A stretch of DNA of 64,000 nt from JAOUEA01 sp963734685 (GCA_963734685.1 CAVTIC010000006.1:248001-312000); one strand, 5' to 3'. Shown: positions 27,655 through 37,396, counted from the stretch's first letter. The notes: a model not told the origin generated them from the sequence alone. Program-made: numbers and translations.

Positions 27655-28409
27655 GTGAGGTTGCTACATCGCCAACGTCGGCGCACGATGCGCTGGTGGA
27701 GATTCGCGATACCCGGTACGCGAAGACTCCCGACGGCGTCTACCTGGCGTATCAGACGGTCGGCGAGGGTCCGATCGACCTCGCATGTCAGTTCGACTAC
27801 GGGGACATCGATCTCCTCTGGGAGCATCCGTATGCGGATCGATTCCTCGGCAAGCTGGGAGAGTTCTCGCGGCTCATCATCCATGACCGAAGGGGCGTTG
27901 GCCTCTCGAGCCGGAACGTACCGCAGCCGAACCTGGAAACACGCGCCTCTGACCTTCTGACGGTCCTGGATGCGGCGGGGTCGGAACGGGCCATCCTCTT
28001 CGGCGGATCCGAGCCGGGGGCGGCGAACGCGTACTTCGCCGCCATTCATCCCGACCGTGTCAGCAGGCTCGTTTGGGACGGAGCGTCTCCTCGACTGGCC
28101 TGGGCACCCGACTATCCCTGTGGCCTGGGTCCGGACTACTTCGATCGGGACATGCGATCGCTGCAGGTATGGGGGACGAAGGAGTACGGGAAGGCGTGGC
28201 AAGAGATGGAGGCCACGGCCGGCAATCGCCCGTCCGATGAAGAAGCTCGGTACGCATCTCTGATTTCCCGACACGCCACGACGCCGGCTGTAGCTCGCCG
28301 GGCCTTCAGATCCTCGCTGATCGGTTCGTCGGAATCGGTTGGGGCCGCGGACGGGCTCAGAGTTCATCCTCCAAGAGCCAACGAGTGCGCGCTTCGTTCA
28401 TGCCAATAA
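27651..28409 (+). pseudogene. Alpha/beta hydrolase, 3' truncated
   Basis: About 225 recognisable residues: DTRYAKTPDGVYLAYQTVGEGP, LIIHDRRGVGLSSR, LLTVLDAAGSERAILFGGSEPG with the nucleophile Ser, ANAYFAAIHPDRVSRLVWDGA. In actinomycetes this hydrolase type is often followed by a class III cyclase domain. Here similarity stops near 28330 and the frame runs antisense through the end of the uracil-DNA glycosylase gene. I read the gene as cut by insertion of that neighbour. Confidence 0.65.
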
Positions 28410-29016
28410 GGCGTCCAATCTCGGCCCGCGGATACCCCTGTTCGGCTAGGCGTCGGGCCGTGGCGCGGGGCGAGTACGGGTTCTTCAGCCAACCGATGTC
28501 ATCGCGAAAGTGCTGGCGATCCTCCACCTTCATGTATCTGAGTGCTGCCGGATGGTATGTCACCCGCACCTCACACCCCTTCAGGTAGGGCGAGGGTGCA
28601 CGTGTGAGCAGACGCATCTCCTTGATGGGCCTCGAGAGGCCGGTCAGCGCCTCACTCGCGAACGCTCCCAGCCCGAGCACCTTTTGAGGCGCCTTCCCCT
28701 GGATCTCGTGTGTCAATCTGCCGGAGCAGGCCGCGATCGCTGCCGGCAAGGGGTCGGCGTTGCTCGGGGGTCGGCATAGAACGGTGTTCGTGATGTAGAG
28801 CGCGGAACGATCTACATCAGCCGCCGCGAACGCCTTGTCGAGCAGCTTGCCCGCGCTGCCAACGAACGGCCGGCCTTGGACTACCTCCTCCTCACCGGGT
28901 GCCTCGCCCACGATGACCCGATCCGCCTGCTGCGGACCGTATCCGCGAACGAAGTGCTCATCTCTAAGAGGGCATCGATTGCAGTCCGCGAAAGGAGCCT
29001 TGGGGTCCATGTCCAT
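28357..29016 (-). CDS. Uracil-DNA glycosylase, family 4-like, with C-terminal HTH
   Basis: 219 residues. 4Fe-4S ligands fit C12 and C15 (CNRC), the Cys of TNTVLCRPP and a following Cys (AAIAACSG). Catalytic and binding motifs: VGEAPGEEEVVQGRPFVG, ITNTVLCRPPSNADP, YHPAALRY. It removes uracil from DNA in base-excision repair. From about residue 175 an extra segment (ATARRLAEQGYPRAEIGRL...NEARTRWLL) looks like a helix-turn-helix, which is unusual for this family. Sits in the accessory region. Confidence 0.85.
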   Translation of the reverse strand: MDMDPKAPFADCNRCPLRDEHFVRGYGPQQADRVIVGEAPGEEEVVQGRPFVGSAGKLLDKAFAAADVDRSALYITNTVLCRPPSNADPLPAAIAACSGRLTHEIQGKAPQKVLGLGAFASEALTGLSRPIKEMRLLTRAPSPYLKGCEVRVTYHPAALRYMKVEDRQHFRDDIGWLKNPYSPRATARRLAEQGYPRAEIGRLIGMNEARTRWLLEDEL

Positions 29017-29136
29017 GCTCTCGGCAGGCAGGGACCGTCACTCAAGAAGCACAAGCTCGGAACCGCCCGGTGACGAGTGGAGGACTCGGATCGGGTCGCC
29101 ATAGACTCCCGAAGGTGGTCGATCGGAGGTTGTGAC

Positions 29137-29910
29137 ATGGACCCTGGAATCGTAGCGGCTCTTGTTGGTGCTGCAGCTAGCCTTATTGTCGCGGTGGGGA
29201 GCCTACTTCGGTCCCGGACGACTGAGAAGAAGGCCGCTGAGTCAGCCAAGGACCTGGCAAAGCTGCAGAATGACTTCTCTCATGGCCAAGAGATAGCGCG
29301 CAGGCGACTAGATGCTGATGACGTGATTTCGCGCTACAGATGGCCGCTCGCGACGGCCGCATTCGACCTGCAGGCACGGCTGGGCAACATCCTCGACAAC
29401 AGATTCTTGGCCTATGTAGGTGTCCCGGGGCGAGGGGAACAAGCCGTCACATCCACCTTGTTTCGAGTGGCGCAGTACTTTGGATGGGCGGAGGCCGTGC
29501 GACAGGGGATTCAGTTCCTGGATCTCAACGATCCCGAGCACTCCCGGGAAGTGTCCGACCAGATCAGACACGTGTCCCGGCATTGGGCGACAGACCAGCA
29601 ATTTGGGACAGACGATCCTGGCAGAGAACTGATGATCTGGGTCGAGGCGCAGCGAGCGATCGGTGAACTGATGCTCGTAGAACAGGGCGAGTCATTCTCG
29701 ATTATGGGATTCGCTCGGTTCAGCGCCGAGGTCAATCGATTCGAACCGTGGTTGGGTGAGCTGAGGACAGCTCTTGAAAGCCACGAGGCCGAACGAAGTT
29801 CGCGGCTAGTGGATATCCAGCGCGGGCTGATGCTCTTGGTGAGAGCGCTTGATCCAGAGATGGTCCGCTTTGGAGACATGCAATATGCGAAGTCCCGGGA
29901 TGGGGAATGA
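29137..29910 (+). CDS. Hypothetical membrane-anchored protein
   Basis: 257 residues from ATG 29137 with a GGAGG site 7 bp upstream. One N-terminal transmembrane segment (GIVAALVGAAASLIVAVGSLL), a short coiled coil (TEKKAAESAKDLAKLQNDF), then a helical cytoplasmic domain rich in Trp and Arg. No catalytic motif seen. Lower GC than most neighbours, which suggests horizontal acquisition. Confidence 0.7.
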   Translation: MDPGIVAALVGAAASLIVAVGSLLRSRTTEKKAAESAKDLAKLQNDFSHGQEIARRRLDADDVISRYRWPLATAAFDLQARLGNILDNRFLAYVGVPGRGEQAVTSTLFRVAQYFGWAEAVRQGIQFLDLNDPEHSREVSDQIRHVSRHWATDQQFGTDDPGRELMIWVEAQRAIGELMLVEQGESFSIMGFARFSAEVNRFEPWLGELRTALESHEAERSSRLVDIQRGLMLLVRALDPEMVRFGDMQYAKSRDGE

Positions 29911-29925
29911 GATGCAGGAGGGGTG

Positions 29926-30491
29926 ATGGCGAGGCTGATTTACGCGTCGAACATGTCCCTCGACGGCTGCACCGAGGACGGACACGGCGCCGTCGACTGT
30001 GCTCCGCCCGACGATGACGTGTTCGCGTTCATCACCGCGCTCATGCGGTCGGCCGGCACGTACCTTTACGGGCGGCGAATGTACGAGTCGATGGCCGTCT
30101 GGGAGACCGATTGCGACCTGTCCGCGCAGTCGGACCTCACGGCCGACTTCACCAACGCCTGGCAGGCGGCGGATAAGGTCGTCTACTCCTCGACCCTGAT
30201 CGCGACGCCCACCGAGAACACCCGCCTCGAACGCCACTTCGATCCGAAGGCGGTCCACGACCTCAAGGCCGCCGCCGAAACGGACCTCCTCGTGGGTGGC
30301 CCGAACCTCGCAGTACAGGCTCTCGTGGCAGGTTGGTCGACGAGCTCCAACTGTTCGTCTGGCCAGTCGTCCTCGGTGGGCGCAACCCCGCGCTGCCGAC
30401 TGACACGCGTGCCGGGCTCGAGCTTCTCGACGAACACCGATTCGGCAACGGTGTCGTGCACCTCCGCTACCGCGTCGGTGTCGAGGCGTGA
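29926..30491 (+). CDS. Dihydrofolate-reductase-family (RibD C-terminal) protein, one frameshift
   Basis: About 188 residues after repairing one missing base near 30336. ATG 29926 has a GGAGGGG site. First part: MARLIYASNMSLDGCTED, YLYGRRMYESMAVWET, KVVYSSTL, ETDLLVGGPNLA. Second part, in the other frame: LVDELQLFVWPVVLGGRNPA and LELLDEHRFGNGVVHLRY. This is the usual layout of the RibD_C/DHFR-like NADPH-binding family; substrate unknown. Confidence 0.8.
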
Positions 30492-30653
30492 GATCGTGGC
30501 CTTCCAAACTGGCTAAGCGGATCGATTCCCGTGACCCGCTCCACGGGTCAAGACTAGCTCTTCGGCGTTCTCCTGAATCCAGACCCAAGGCTCCGCGGCG
30601 GTCACATCAGGTCCGGGCATGCACCGAGTCTGCCACGAGCTCGGTACAAGCGT

Positions 30654-30770
30654 GTGAGTGCCCGTTCGCTGGCGTCGTCCCATGAGGTCGTTAAGCTCGA
30701 CGCTGCCTGGCGGGTCGCTGCCATCGTGCTTGTGTACGTCGCGGTCGTTCTAGCCTTGAACGCGATCTAG
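30654..30770 (+). CDS. Possible 38-residue single-pass membrane peptide
   Basis: GTG 30654 to TAG 30770 encodes a short charged start followed by a clean hydrophobic helix (WRVAAIVLVYVAVVLALNAI). No clear ribosome-binding site. Nothing else is visible between 30492 and 30816. Confidence 0.3.
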   Translation: MSARSLASSHEVVKLDAAWRVAAIVLVYVAVVLALNAI

Positions 30771-30816
30771 CACCTGGCCCTCGAGCAAGGCCTCCCTCAG
30801 TCGGGCCAGCCTGGGA

Positions 30817-31290
30817 TTACTCGAGGAGAGAGCTGGCCGGGCTCACCCACGCGTTGCCGACCTTCTTGAAGAATGCATCTGACGCCCGCTGATCCGCCTC
30901 TCGGTTCAGTTCCCGGGGCAGCCAACTGATCCTGATTCTGGCCTGCTGTTCGCCAATCTCGACCAGGAGCTCCCGGACCTTGGCGAGCAACGGCTTCATA
31001 TATGCCTTCATCCTGGGCGCTTCGTCGCGGATCTGGTCGGCTACGATCGCTGAGTCGGTGAACACTTGAAGATCATCGGGATGGAGCCGCAAGGCCAGCT
31101 TCAGTCCTTCGATGAGCGCGTGGTATTCCGCTTCCTGGATCTCCATGTGGCCGACCCTTCTGGAGATGTAAGCAACGACCTTCATCGGCGCGGTCGATCG
31201 CGGCTTCTGCCGCAGGATCACTCCGATAGCGGCATCACCCGCCGCCTCAGGCTTACTGGCGTCGGTGTTCAGAACCAGCCAACCGGCCAT
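30817..31290 (-). CDS. RNase HI-like protein
   Basis: 157 residues. Catalytic carboxylates are in place: D10 in LNTDAS, Glu in MEIQEAEYHALIEGLKLAL, Asp in LQVFTDSAIVADQI, and a final Asp in LNREADQRASDAF. It lacks the basic handle of E. coli RNase HI, like archaeal/actinobacterial versions that cut the RNA strand of RNA/DNA hybrids. It lies 99 bp left of the IS256 target duplication. Confidence 0.85.
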   Translation of the reverse strand: MAGWLVLNTDASKPEAAGDAAIGVILRQKPRSTAPMKVVAYISRRVGHMEIQEAEYHALIEGLKLALRLHPDDLQVFTDSAIVADQIRDEAPRMKAYMKPLLAKVRELLVEIGEQQARIRISWLPRELNREADQRASDAFFKKVGNAWVSPASSLLE

Positions 31291-31388
31291 TGGACCCTCC
31301 TTCCGCCTTCATCTCCGAGAGAAGTTACGAGTCGAACGGTAGGTCAGCTATCCCTCCAAGGCTGTCCCTCCAGTGACATAACCGCACA

Positions 31389-32789
31389 CTGGGCACGTTA
31401 ACGTCCCGAGAAGTGGTGGACTTTCGAGGTGGACTTCCGGGGTGGAAATCCCCGTGACGTAGATGGCCACCGCCATCCTCAACGACAGGTGAGTCAATGA
31501 GGAGGGACGGTGGCCACAACCAGGATGGACATCACGTCGTTCGTCGGCAAGCTGCTCGAGGAGAACGACGTCGATCTGCTGCGCGACGGTATCAAGGTGC
31601 TCGCCCAGGCCGTGATGGAGACCGAGGTCTCCTCTCAGATCGGGGCCGCACCGTATGAGCGAAGCGCAGGACGCACCGCCTATCGAAACGGCTACCGGAC
31701 CAGGACCTGGGACACCCGGGTCGGCACGATCGAGCTCAAGATCCCCAAGGTCTCGGCCGGCGCCTACTTCCCCTCGCTCCTGGAGCCCCGCCGGCGTGCG
31801 GAGAAGGCGCTGCACGCGGTCGTGGTCGAGGCCTACGTGAAGGGCGTGTCGACCCGCAAGGTGGATGACCTGGTGAAGGCGCTCGGGATCGACGGGATCT
31901 CCCGCTCGGAGGTCTCCAGGATCTGCAAGTCGCTCGACGAGGAGGTTCGTTCGTTCCTGACTCGCCCGATCGAGGGTGAGCATCCCTACGTCTGGCTCGA
32001 CGCGACCTTCCACAAGGTCCGTCAGGCAGGCCGTGTCACCTCGGTCGCCACCGTGGTCGCGATCGGGGTCAACGACCAGGGACTACGCACGATCTTGGGT
32101 GCGGCCACCGGCCAGAGCGAGGACCACCAGTTCTGGAGCTCGTTCCTTCGCAGCCTCATCAAGCGTGGCCTCAAGGGCGTCCGTCTGGTGATCTCGGATG
32201 CTCACGAGGGACTGCGCCAGGCGATCGCGAAGATCCTCGCCGGCTCGACGTGGCAGCGGTGCCGGGTCCACTTCATGCGGAATCTGCTCTCGACCGTGCC
32301 CAAGGGCGCCCAGGACACCGTGGCAGCGGTCGTGCGCTCGATCTTCTCCGCACCCGATCACACCTCGGCGATGACCCAGCTGCACGAGGTCTCCCAGATG
32401 CTCGAACCCAAGTTCCCTCAGGCCGCCGAGCTCCTCGAGGATGCCGCCGAGGACGTGCTCGCACACATGCACTTCCCTCGCGAGCATCGCCGGCGGCTGC
32501 ACTCGACCAACCCGATCGAGCGCCTGCACAAGGAGGTGAAGCGCGCACCCGGGTGATCGGGATCTTCCCGACGCTGGACTCGCTGATGCGGATGATCGGC
32601 ACCCTGCTCGCCGAGCAAGATGACGAGTGGCAGGTGGCCGATCGTCGCTACTTCTCGATCGGTTCGATGGCTAAGGTCGACGAACTCGAGGGAGGTGAGG
32701 ACCCGAAGGAGCTACTCGCTGCGATCGCGTGAGAAGCGAGGATGGCGGTGACGAATCTCAACCACTTGACGGGACGTGACCCTGGGCAC
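31389..32789 (+). mobile_element. IS256-family insertion sequence with 8-bp target duplication
   Basis: Element 31397-32781 (1385 bp). Terminal inverted repeats pair 31397-31420 with 32758-32781 at 19 of 24 positions, sharing ACGTCCCG and AAGTGGT blocks. The same octamer CTGGGCAC flanks it at 31389-31396 and 32782-32789, the size expected for this family. One transposase gene inside, with one frameshift. Confidence 0.9.
31510..32732 (+). CDS. IS256-family (Mutator-type) transposase, one frameshift
   Basis: About 407 residues after restoring one base near 32547. First part: VMETEVSSQIGA, GRTAYRNGYRTRTWDTRVG, VWLDATFHKVRQ with the first catalytic Asp, VRLVISDAHEGLRQAI with the second, WQRCRVHFMRNLL, and STNPIERLHKEVKR with the Glu region. 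Second part in the other frame: TRVIGIFPTLDSLMRMIG, EWQVADRRYFSIGSM. IS256 transposases are normally single frames, so this is an error or an inactivated copy. Confidence 0.9.
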
Positions 32790-33282
32790 GCAGCAACGAC
32801 CTCGCTCGGTGAGTTCAGTTCCTTGCGCAATCGATTCTGAGGGGTAGATGCATACCTGGTGGTCGCAACCTAACGGACCCCGGTGCGTGACCTCCCCCCG
32901 TGGTAATCGCGCCCGTGGGTACGGGTGGGCGGGGGCCGCCGACCTCCCCCAGTGAGTAGTAGGGCGGGGAGTGAGGGGGTAGCTACCTGCTAATGCCCCA
33001 ACCTCAGCGACTAACACCCCACTGTTTCGTAGACGTGGCGAGACAGACACGCCGATCAGCGGTGATGGAGAGCGCCTAACTTCCGGACAGCCGCCCAGAG
33101 AGATCCACCTCGACGTCAGGCATTCCTACCACCCTCAGAGTCGAACGTGGTGGCAGTATGGTGGCGAACGGCCTCGGACGTAGCCGCACAGGGCAACCCA
33201 ACCGCACCACCCCGCCTCCCGTTTCTGCAGGTCAGCCACACTGAACCGGACCCGGCAGGACGTGCCGTCACAAGCCGAAGCG
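32790..33282. other. Gene-poor stretch right of the IS256 element
   Basis: No credible reading frame, RNA gene or repeat seen on either strand. Probably decayed accessory DNA. Confidence 0.4.
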
Positions 33283-33323
33283 CATTATGAGTCCCCTGCT
33301 CTGACCGACTGAGCTACCGCCCC
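33283..33323 (-). pseudogene. tRNA-Met(CAU) 5'-half fragment
   Basis: Minus strand reads a normal acceptor 5' strand, D arm (GCTCAGTCGGTCAGAGC) and anticodon loop CTCATAA, but the 3' side of the anticodon stem does not pair (GGGGA against TGCGC) and there is no T arm or acceptor complement. An orphan 5' half, most likely a scar of integration or deletion. Confidence 0.65.
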
Positions 33324-34317
33324 GCAGAGCGAGCGTACCCTCCCAGCGATGATCGGCATCGAACGGATCCGCTCGGCCCTTCCGTGACTGCCACTGTCCG
33401 CACCGGAGCCTCTGGGTCTACGTCGACGAGGCTCAGCAGGCAGTCTTCTTCCGCAGGACCATGGCATCTTCATGTCGTACGGGGATCATGCCTCCAGTGG
33501 TTGCCATATCTACCGAGTGCGGCGCGAAAGTCTCGCGTACCGACCGGTCGATGAGGCGGACCCCGGTTACCGCGTCCTCGCGACATCTCGCTCCGGACGC
33601 TCGAGGGCGACGAAGGACCATACCCGACGGTTCCAGCCAGGACCCCCGTCCGCCGTAGGGAGCTAGACCCTGCCGCATAAGACTTTCAAGGCGGAGGTCG
33701 GAGCTCCCTCGGCGCCAATAGCTCCGGCGGACACATATGAGGAGGAGTACCCAAAGGAGTAGGCGCGATGGCTCTGGCTGCTTCGACCTGGTACCCGACC
33801 AACCCAGCCATCCACGCGGTGAGAAGAGCCGTCAAGGCAGGGGCGTGCACCACAAAGCGAGGAGTGTGTCGCCGCGATTGCGACCACGACCCAGGCGATT
33901 AGATTCAACGTCGTTCCTCGCGGAGTACCTGGCGCGATTGTGATCGGAGCTGTGCGACGAAGTCGGATGCGCCGCCATGCCCTCGCCACAGGTGGAGTAG
34001 CACAGCGACAACATGGTGGTCCCCACGGTGACCGTCAAGCGGTGGCCTCTTGCATCGATGCGGGGAGGCTTCACGGCGTAGGGACGGGAACCGGGGCCGG
34101 TTCCTTCCGCGGTCCACCACGTCCGGCTCCCGTTCCTGCCCCCGTGTCACTCCGGCGGGCGGGAACGCTCAGGTCAGCCGGGGCACGAGGTCGGGCCCAG
34201 TGGGCCGAGGATGCCGCCGTTCTCCCTCCAGTTCCGGCGGTAGCGCCCAATCGGGGCACCCGGCCTGCGCTCCCGCTGTGCACCACGACGGTCCCGATTG
34301 GCTCGCCGCCTACGTGA
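33324..34317. other. Gene-poor stretch
   Basis: Only short, composition-driven frames on both strands. One structural element: GGAACCGG/CCGGTTCC arms at 34087-34094 and 34097-34104 with a 2-bp gap, a possible hairpin. I see no gene. Confidence 0.4.
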
Positions 34318-34989
34318 TCAGTAATTGAGATGTTCATGCGGGCCCTCGTACCACCAGCGAGTTACTTCCTCGTTGAACCCACGAGGCAGGACACCACCCA
34401 GCTTCCTCGAGTAGTGGTGGTACGCGGACATCGCCTCACCCAGTCGTTTCATGGGAGCCAGGACCGCTTGCCCTCCCTTCCGTGTTTGAGGGGTTTGCCC
34501 GTCCGGCGGAAGGGCCGCCGCGAGGTCGTCTCTGGCTGCTAGGACCTCCGTGAACAAAGTGATCGCCTCTTCGCCAGTCTTGCCGGCACTCAGAGCGGCA
34601 GGAAGCGCGTCAGCGAACCAGGCCTCTTCGGCAGGGCGGAACCGATGCTCGAACTTCGGCCAGAACGAGGACGGCGACTCAAGTCCTTCCTCTCCCCAGG
34701 GAGGGTCTTCGTCGCCGAAGTCCGCTGGTCTCGGCGCGATGGCCGCAGGGGTCGGTTCCCCGGGTCGGATTTCGAAGACGATCTCCCATTGTTCGGCGTT
34801 GTTGAAGAGATGGATATCCGCGGGAACCATCCATCCGTCCACCTGTTGAACGGACGCCGCAAGCCGAGGGTGGAGCAGTGATGACAGCGTTAGTCTGCCC
34901 GTCCACCGCTTCCCGATCCAGATCTCCACCGGGGCCCGGACGTTCCGCCACCAGAAGTTCGTCCACGCGTATTTCTTGGGCCACTTCAC
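34318..34989 (-). CDS. Hypothetical protein
   Basis: 223 residues if started at GTG 34989 (VKWPKKYAWTNFWWRN); the longer start at 35070 adds only a low-complexity Arg/Pro tail. Trp-rich N-terminal half (EIWIGKRWTGRLTLSSLL, WEIVFEIRPGE), acidic linker, helical C-terminal half with a basic patch. Composition and length support a real gene; no family recognised. A short divergent frame ending at 35111 is too weak to call. Confidence 0.5.
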   Translation of the reverse strand: MKWPKKYAWTNFWWRNVRAPVEIWIGKRWTGRLTLSSLLHPRLAASVQQVDGWMVPADIHLFNNAEQWEIVFEIRPGEPTPAAIAPRPADFGDEDPPWGEEGLESPSSFWPKFEHRFRPAEEAWFADALPAALSAGKTGEEAITLFTEVLAARDDLAAALPPDGQTPQTRKGGQAVLAPMKRLGEAMSAYHHYSRKLGGVLPRGFNEEVTRWWYEGPHEHLNY

Positions 34990-35623
34990 CGTGCGCAGCC
35001 TACGCCCGTGACGACGCCCGATCGGCCGAGCTGCTGATGGACCTGGAGTCCTACGACGAGCTACGGGCACGGTTCGAGGTGGAGTTGCTCAGCGGGGAAG
35101 ACGCGACCTAGCGCGGAGGCCGTTCGCCCCAGAGGCAGCTCGCCGGTTCGGGATCTGGCAATCCGCTGGACCGCCTCCGCGAGGGTTCTCTCCTGACGCC
35201 ATCAACACTCGGAGGCAGCCGGTCTTCGAGCGCGGGGACCCATGGCAGAGAACCGGACCGGCCAGATTGATGCGGCACGAAATCCAAGCCGAGACGCCCG
35301 TAGCGTGGCCCGGATCAGTCATGCGGAGGTAATCACCCGGACCTCATCCATCCCGTTGCCGACATGGAACTGGAAGGTCAGTGTGCGCCGATCAGGGGAG
35401 AGCGTGATCAGCTCGGGGAGATGGAGCTGGACAACGGATCTGTACGAACGGATCGTCTGCGCGGATTGCCGCGGAGCGTTCCACGGGGCCACGTGGCGAC
35501 GGTGGACTCACCTACGCTGGCGGTCAGGGGAGTGGCCCGGACCAGATTCCGTTTTGCCCAATTGTTGCCCAAGCCCGCGTCGGCTTGAGCCGGGTTCCGA
35601 GCACACGTGCTGGTCAGAGTGAG
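34990..35623. other. Gene-poor stretch at tRNA-Lys 3' side, with TTGCCCAA repeats
   Basis: No convincing gene. At about 35554-35572, some 50 bp from the tRNA-Lys 3' end, TTGCCCAA occurs twice, 11 bp apart (TTGCCCAATTGTTGCCCAA). Spacing and position match the GTGAGCAA pairs beside tRNA-Leu and suggest integrase arm sites or the end of a lost integrase gene. Confidence 0.4.
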
Positions 35624-35697
35624 TGGGCCCCCGGGGACTTGAACCCCGAACCTGCGGATTAAGAGTCCGTTGCTCTGCCGAATTGAGCTAGAGGCCC
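35624..35697 (-). tRNA. tRNA-Lys (anticodon CUU)
   Basis: Acceptor GGGCCTC with GGGGCCC, D arm GCTCAATTCGGCAGAGC, anticodon loop ACTCTTAAT centred on CTT, T arm CGGGGTTCAAGTCCCCG, discriminator A, no CCA. Its T-arm region is copied at 18443-18467. Confidence 0.95.
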
Positions 35698-35766
35698 ATC
35701 ACACGATACCGACTCGGACTCGCCCCTGTCTGCGCTCGGATCTGGAGGCCGTGTTCGCGCGTGTGG

Positions 35767-35842
35767 GGTGAGTGACGGGATTCGAACCCGCGGCCTCCTG
35801 GACCACAACCAGGCGCTCTAACCGAGCTGAGCTACACCCACC
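35767..35842 (-). tRNA. tRNA-His (anticodon GUG)
   Basis: Acceptor GTGGGTG with CACTCAC, anticodon loop TTGTGGT, T arm GCGGGTTCGAATCCCGT, discriminator C opposite the extra G-1 (35842) that marks histidine tRNAs. Clustered with tRNA-Lys 69 bp away. Confidence 0.95.
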
Positions 35843-36025
35843 ACGTTCGTTCACACATTACCAACGTGGTCCGGGAACCCTCGCCGCCCGCGGCGCCTCA
35901 GCCCGGTCTCCGACCTAGCCGGGCGTTCGTCGCTGGGGTATCATCTGCCGACTGTTTGAATCGCCGTTCAATCCGGTCGTCCTCGCGGACGGCTCCGGCG
36001 ATTCCTCGAAGGAGGAGATCGCACC

Positions 36026-37396
36026 ATGGCAGCACAGGTCGAGTTCGATCTGGATCTGATCGACCGCCTGATCGAACGAGAGGAGGCGACCCTGGAGCCC
36101 ACCCGACGGGCCTCGATCGCCTACCGCGCCACCGCGGACCGCTACGTGGCCGGCGGCGTCGCGTCGAGCTGGCAGGACTCGCCCCCCCACGCGATCTTCA
36201 TCGACCGCGGCAAGGGCAACCGCCTCTGGGACATCGACCAGAACGAGTACATCGATTTCCACCTCGGTTACGGCGCCATGGTGGTCGGCCACGCGCACCC
36301 GAAGATCGTCGAGGCGATCCAGCGCCAGGCCGAGCTCGGCACCCATTTCGCCCAGCCCACGAAGCACCTCGACGTGATCGGCGAGAACCTGGTCGAGCGG
36401 TTCCAGCTGCCGCTGTGGCGCTTCTGCAACTCCGGCACCGAGGCCACCCTCGAGGCCGGCCGACTGATGCGCGCCAGGACCGGCCGCGACATGCTCGTGA
36501 AGATCGAGGGCACGTACCACGGCCACCACGATTCCTTGATGTTCTCGGTGGCGCCCGACCCGGCCGAGATGGGTCCGCGCGAGCACCCGAACACCGTGCC
36601 GCAGGCGATGGGCATCCCGCAGGCCTTCGCAGACCTCGTGCGTGTCGTGCCGTTCAACGACCTCGGGGCGGCCCGGGAGGTCTTCGCAGAGCACGAGGGC
36701 ACGATCGCCGGCATGATCGTCGAGCCCGCGATGATGAACTGCGGCGTGATCCTGCCCGAGCCCGGCTACCTGCAGGGTCTGAAGGACCTCTGCCATGCGA
36801 ACGGGGCCTACCTCGCCTACGACGAGGTGAAGACCGGCGCGACGCTTGCCTACGGCGGCGCCGGCGAGGTCTTCGGCGTGGTGCCCGACATCATCTGCTT
36901 GGCCAAGGCGATCGGGGGTGGCACGCCGTGCGGCGCGATCGGCGCCACGCGTGAGCTCTACCAGCCGATCATCGACGGCACGTACGACATGGCCGGCACG
37001 TTCAACGGCAATCCGCTCACGATGGCGGCGTCGCAGGCCGCGCTGCTCGAGGTACTCGTGCCCGAGGCCTACGAGCACTTCAACCGGATCGACAAGGTGA
37101 TGAAGGACGGCCTCACAGCCGTGATCGAGGAGACGGGACTCGCGGCGTACGTCAGCGGCGTGGGAGCCAAGGGCTCCGTGATCTACTCGACCGAGCCGGT
37201 GCGCGAGTACCGCGATGCGGTCGGCATCGACGAGCGCATCAGCTACCTCGCGTGGCTGTTCCAGCAGAACCGCGGGGTCTTCAAGTCTCCATGGACGAAG
37301 CAGGAGACCTGGACCCTCTCCGTGTGGCACACGGAGGACGACGCCGCGCGCTACGTGGCCAACTTCGAGGAATTCGCCACCGCCGTGACGGCGTAG
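36026..37396 (+). CDS. Class III PLP aminotransferase (HemL-like), copy 1
   Basis: 456 residues; ATG 36026 has a GGAGGAGA site. Fold-type I signatures: RLWDIDQNEYIDFHLGYGAM, NSGTEATLEAGRLMRA, EGTYHGHHDS, AYDEVKTG with the PLP-contacting Asp, and Schiff-base lysine K294 in CLAKAIGGGTPCGAIG. Closest by eye to glutamate-1-semialdehyde aminomutase and related enzymes, but the unusual 40-residue N-terminal lead and tandem copy suggest a separate substrate. Followed after 37 bp by a paralogue; probably co-transcribed. Confidence 0.85.
   Translation: MAAQVEFDLDLIDRLIEREEATLEPTRRASIAYRATADRYVAGGVASSWQDSPPHAIFIDRGKGNRLWDIDQNEYIDFHLGYGAMVVGHAHPKIVEAIQRQAELGTHFAQPTKHLDVIGENLVERFQLPLWRFCNSGTEATLEAGRLMRARTGRDMLVKIEGTYHGHHDSLMFSVAPDPAEMGPREHPNTVPQAMGIPQAFADLVRVVPFNDLGAAREVFAEHEGTIAGMIVEPAMMNCGVILPEPGYLQGLKDLCHANGAYLAYDEVKTGATLAYGGAGEVFGVVPDIICLAKAIGGGTPCGAIGATRELYQPIIDGTYDMAGTFNGNPLTMAASQAALLEVLVPEAYEHFNRIDKVMKDGLTAVIEETGLAAYVSGVGAKGSVIYSTEPVREYRDAVGIDERISYLAWLFQQNRGVFKSPWTKQETWTLSVWHTEDDAARYVANFEEFATAVTA

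Noticed and set aside
32520..32560. Programmed frameshift in the IS256 transposase
   Set aside because: IS256-family transposases are single-frame; there is no slippery sequence and one missing C explains the break.
34087..34104. GGAACCGG/CCGGTTCC palindrome as a terminator
   Set aside because: No U-tract follows and no gene ends nearby; recorded only as a possible hairpin.
35242..35622. 126-codon frame before tRNA-Lys
   Set aside because: Trp/Ser/Arg-rich with no RBS, runs into the tRNA region and resembles no protein.
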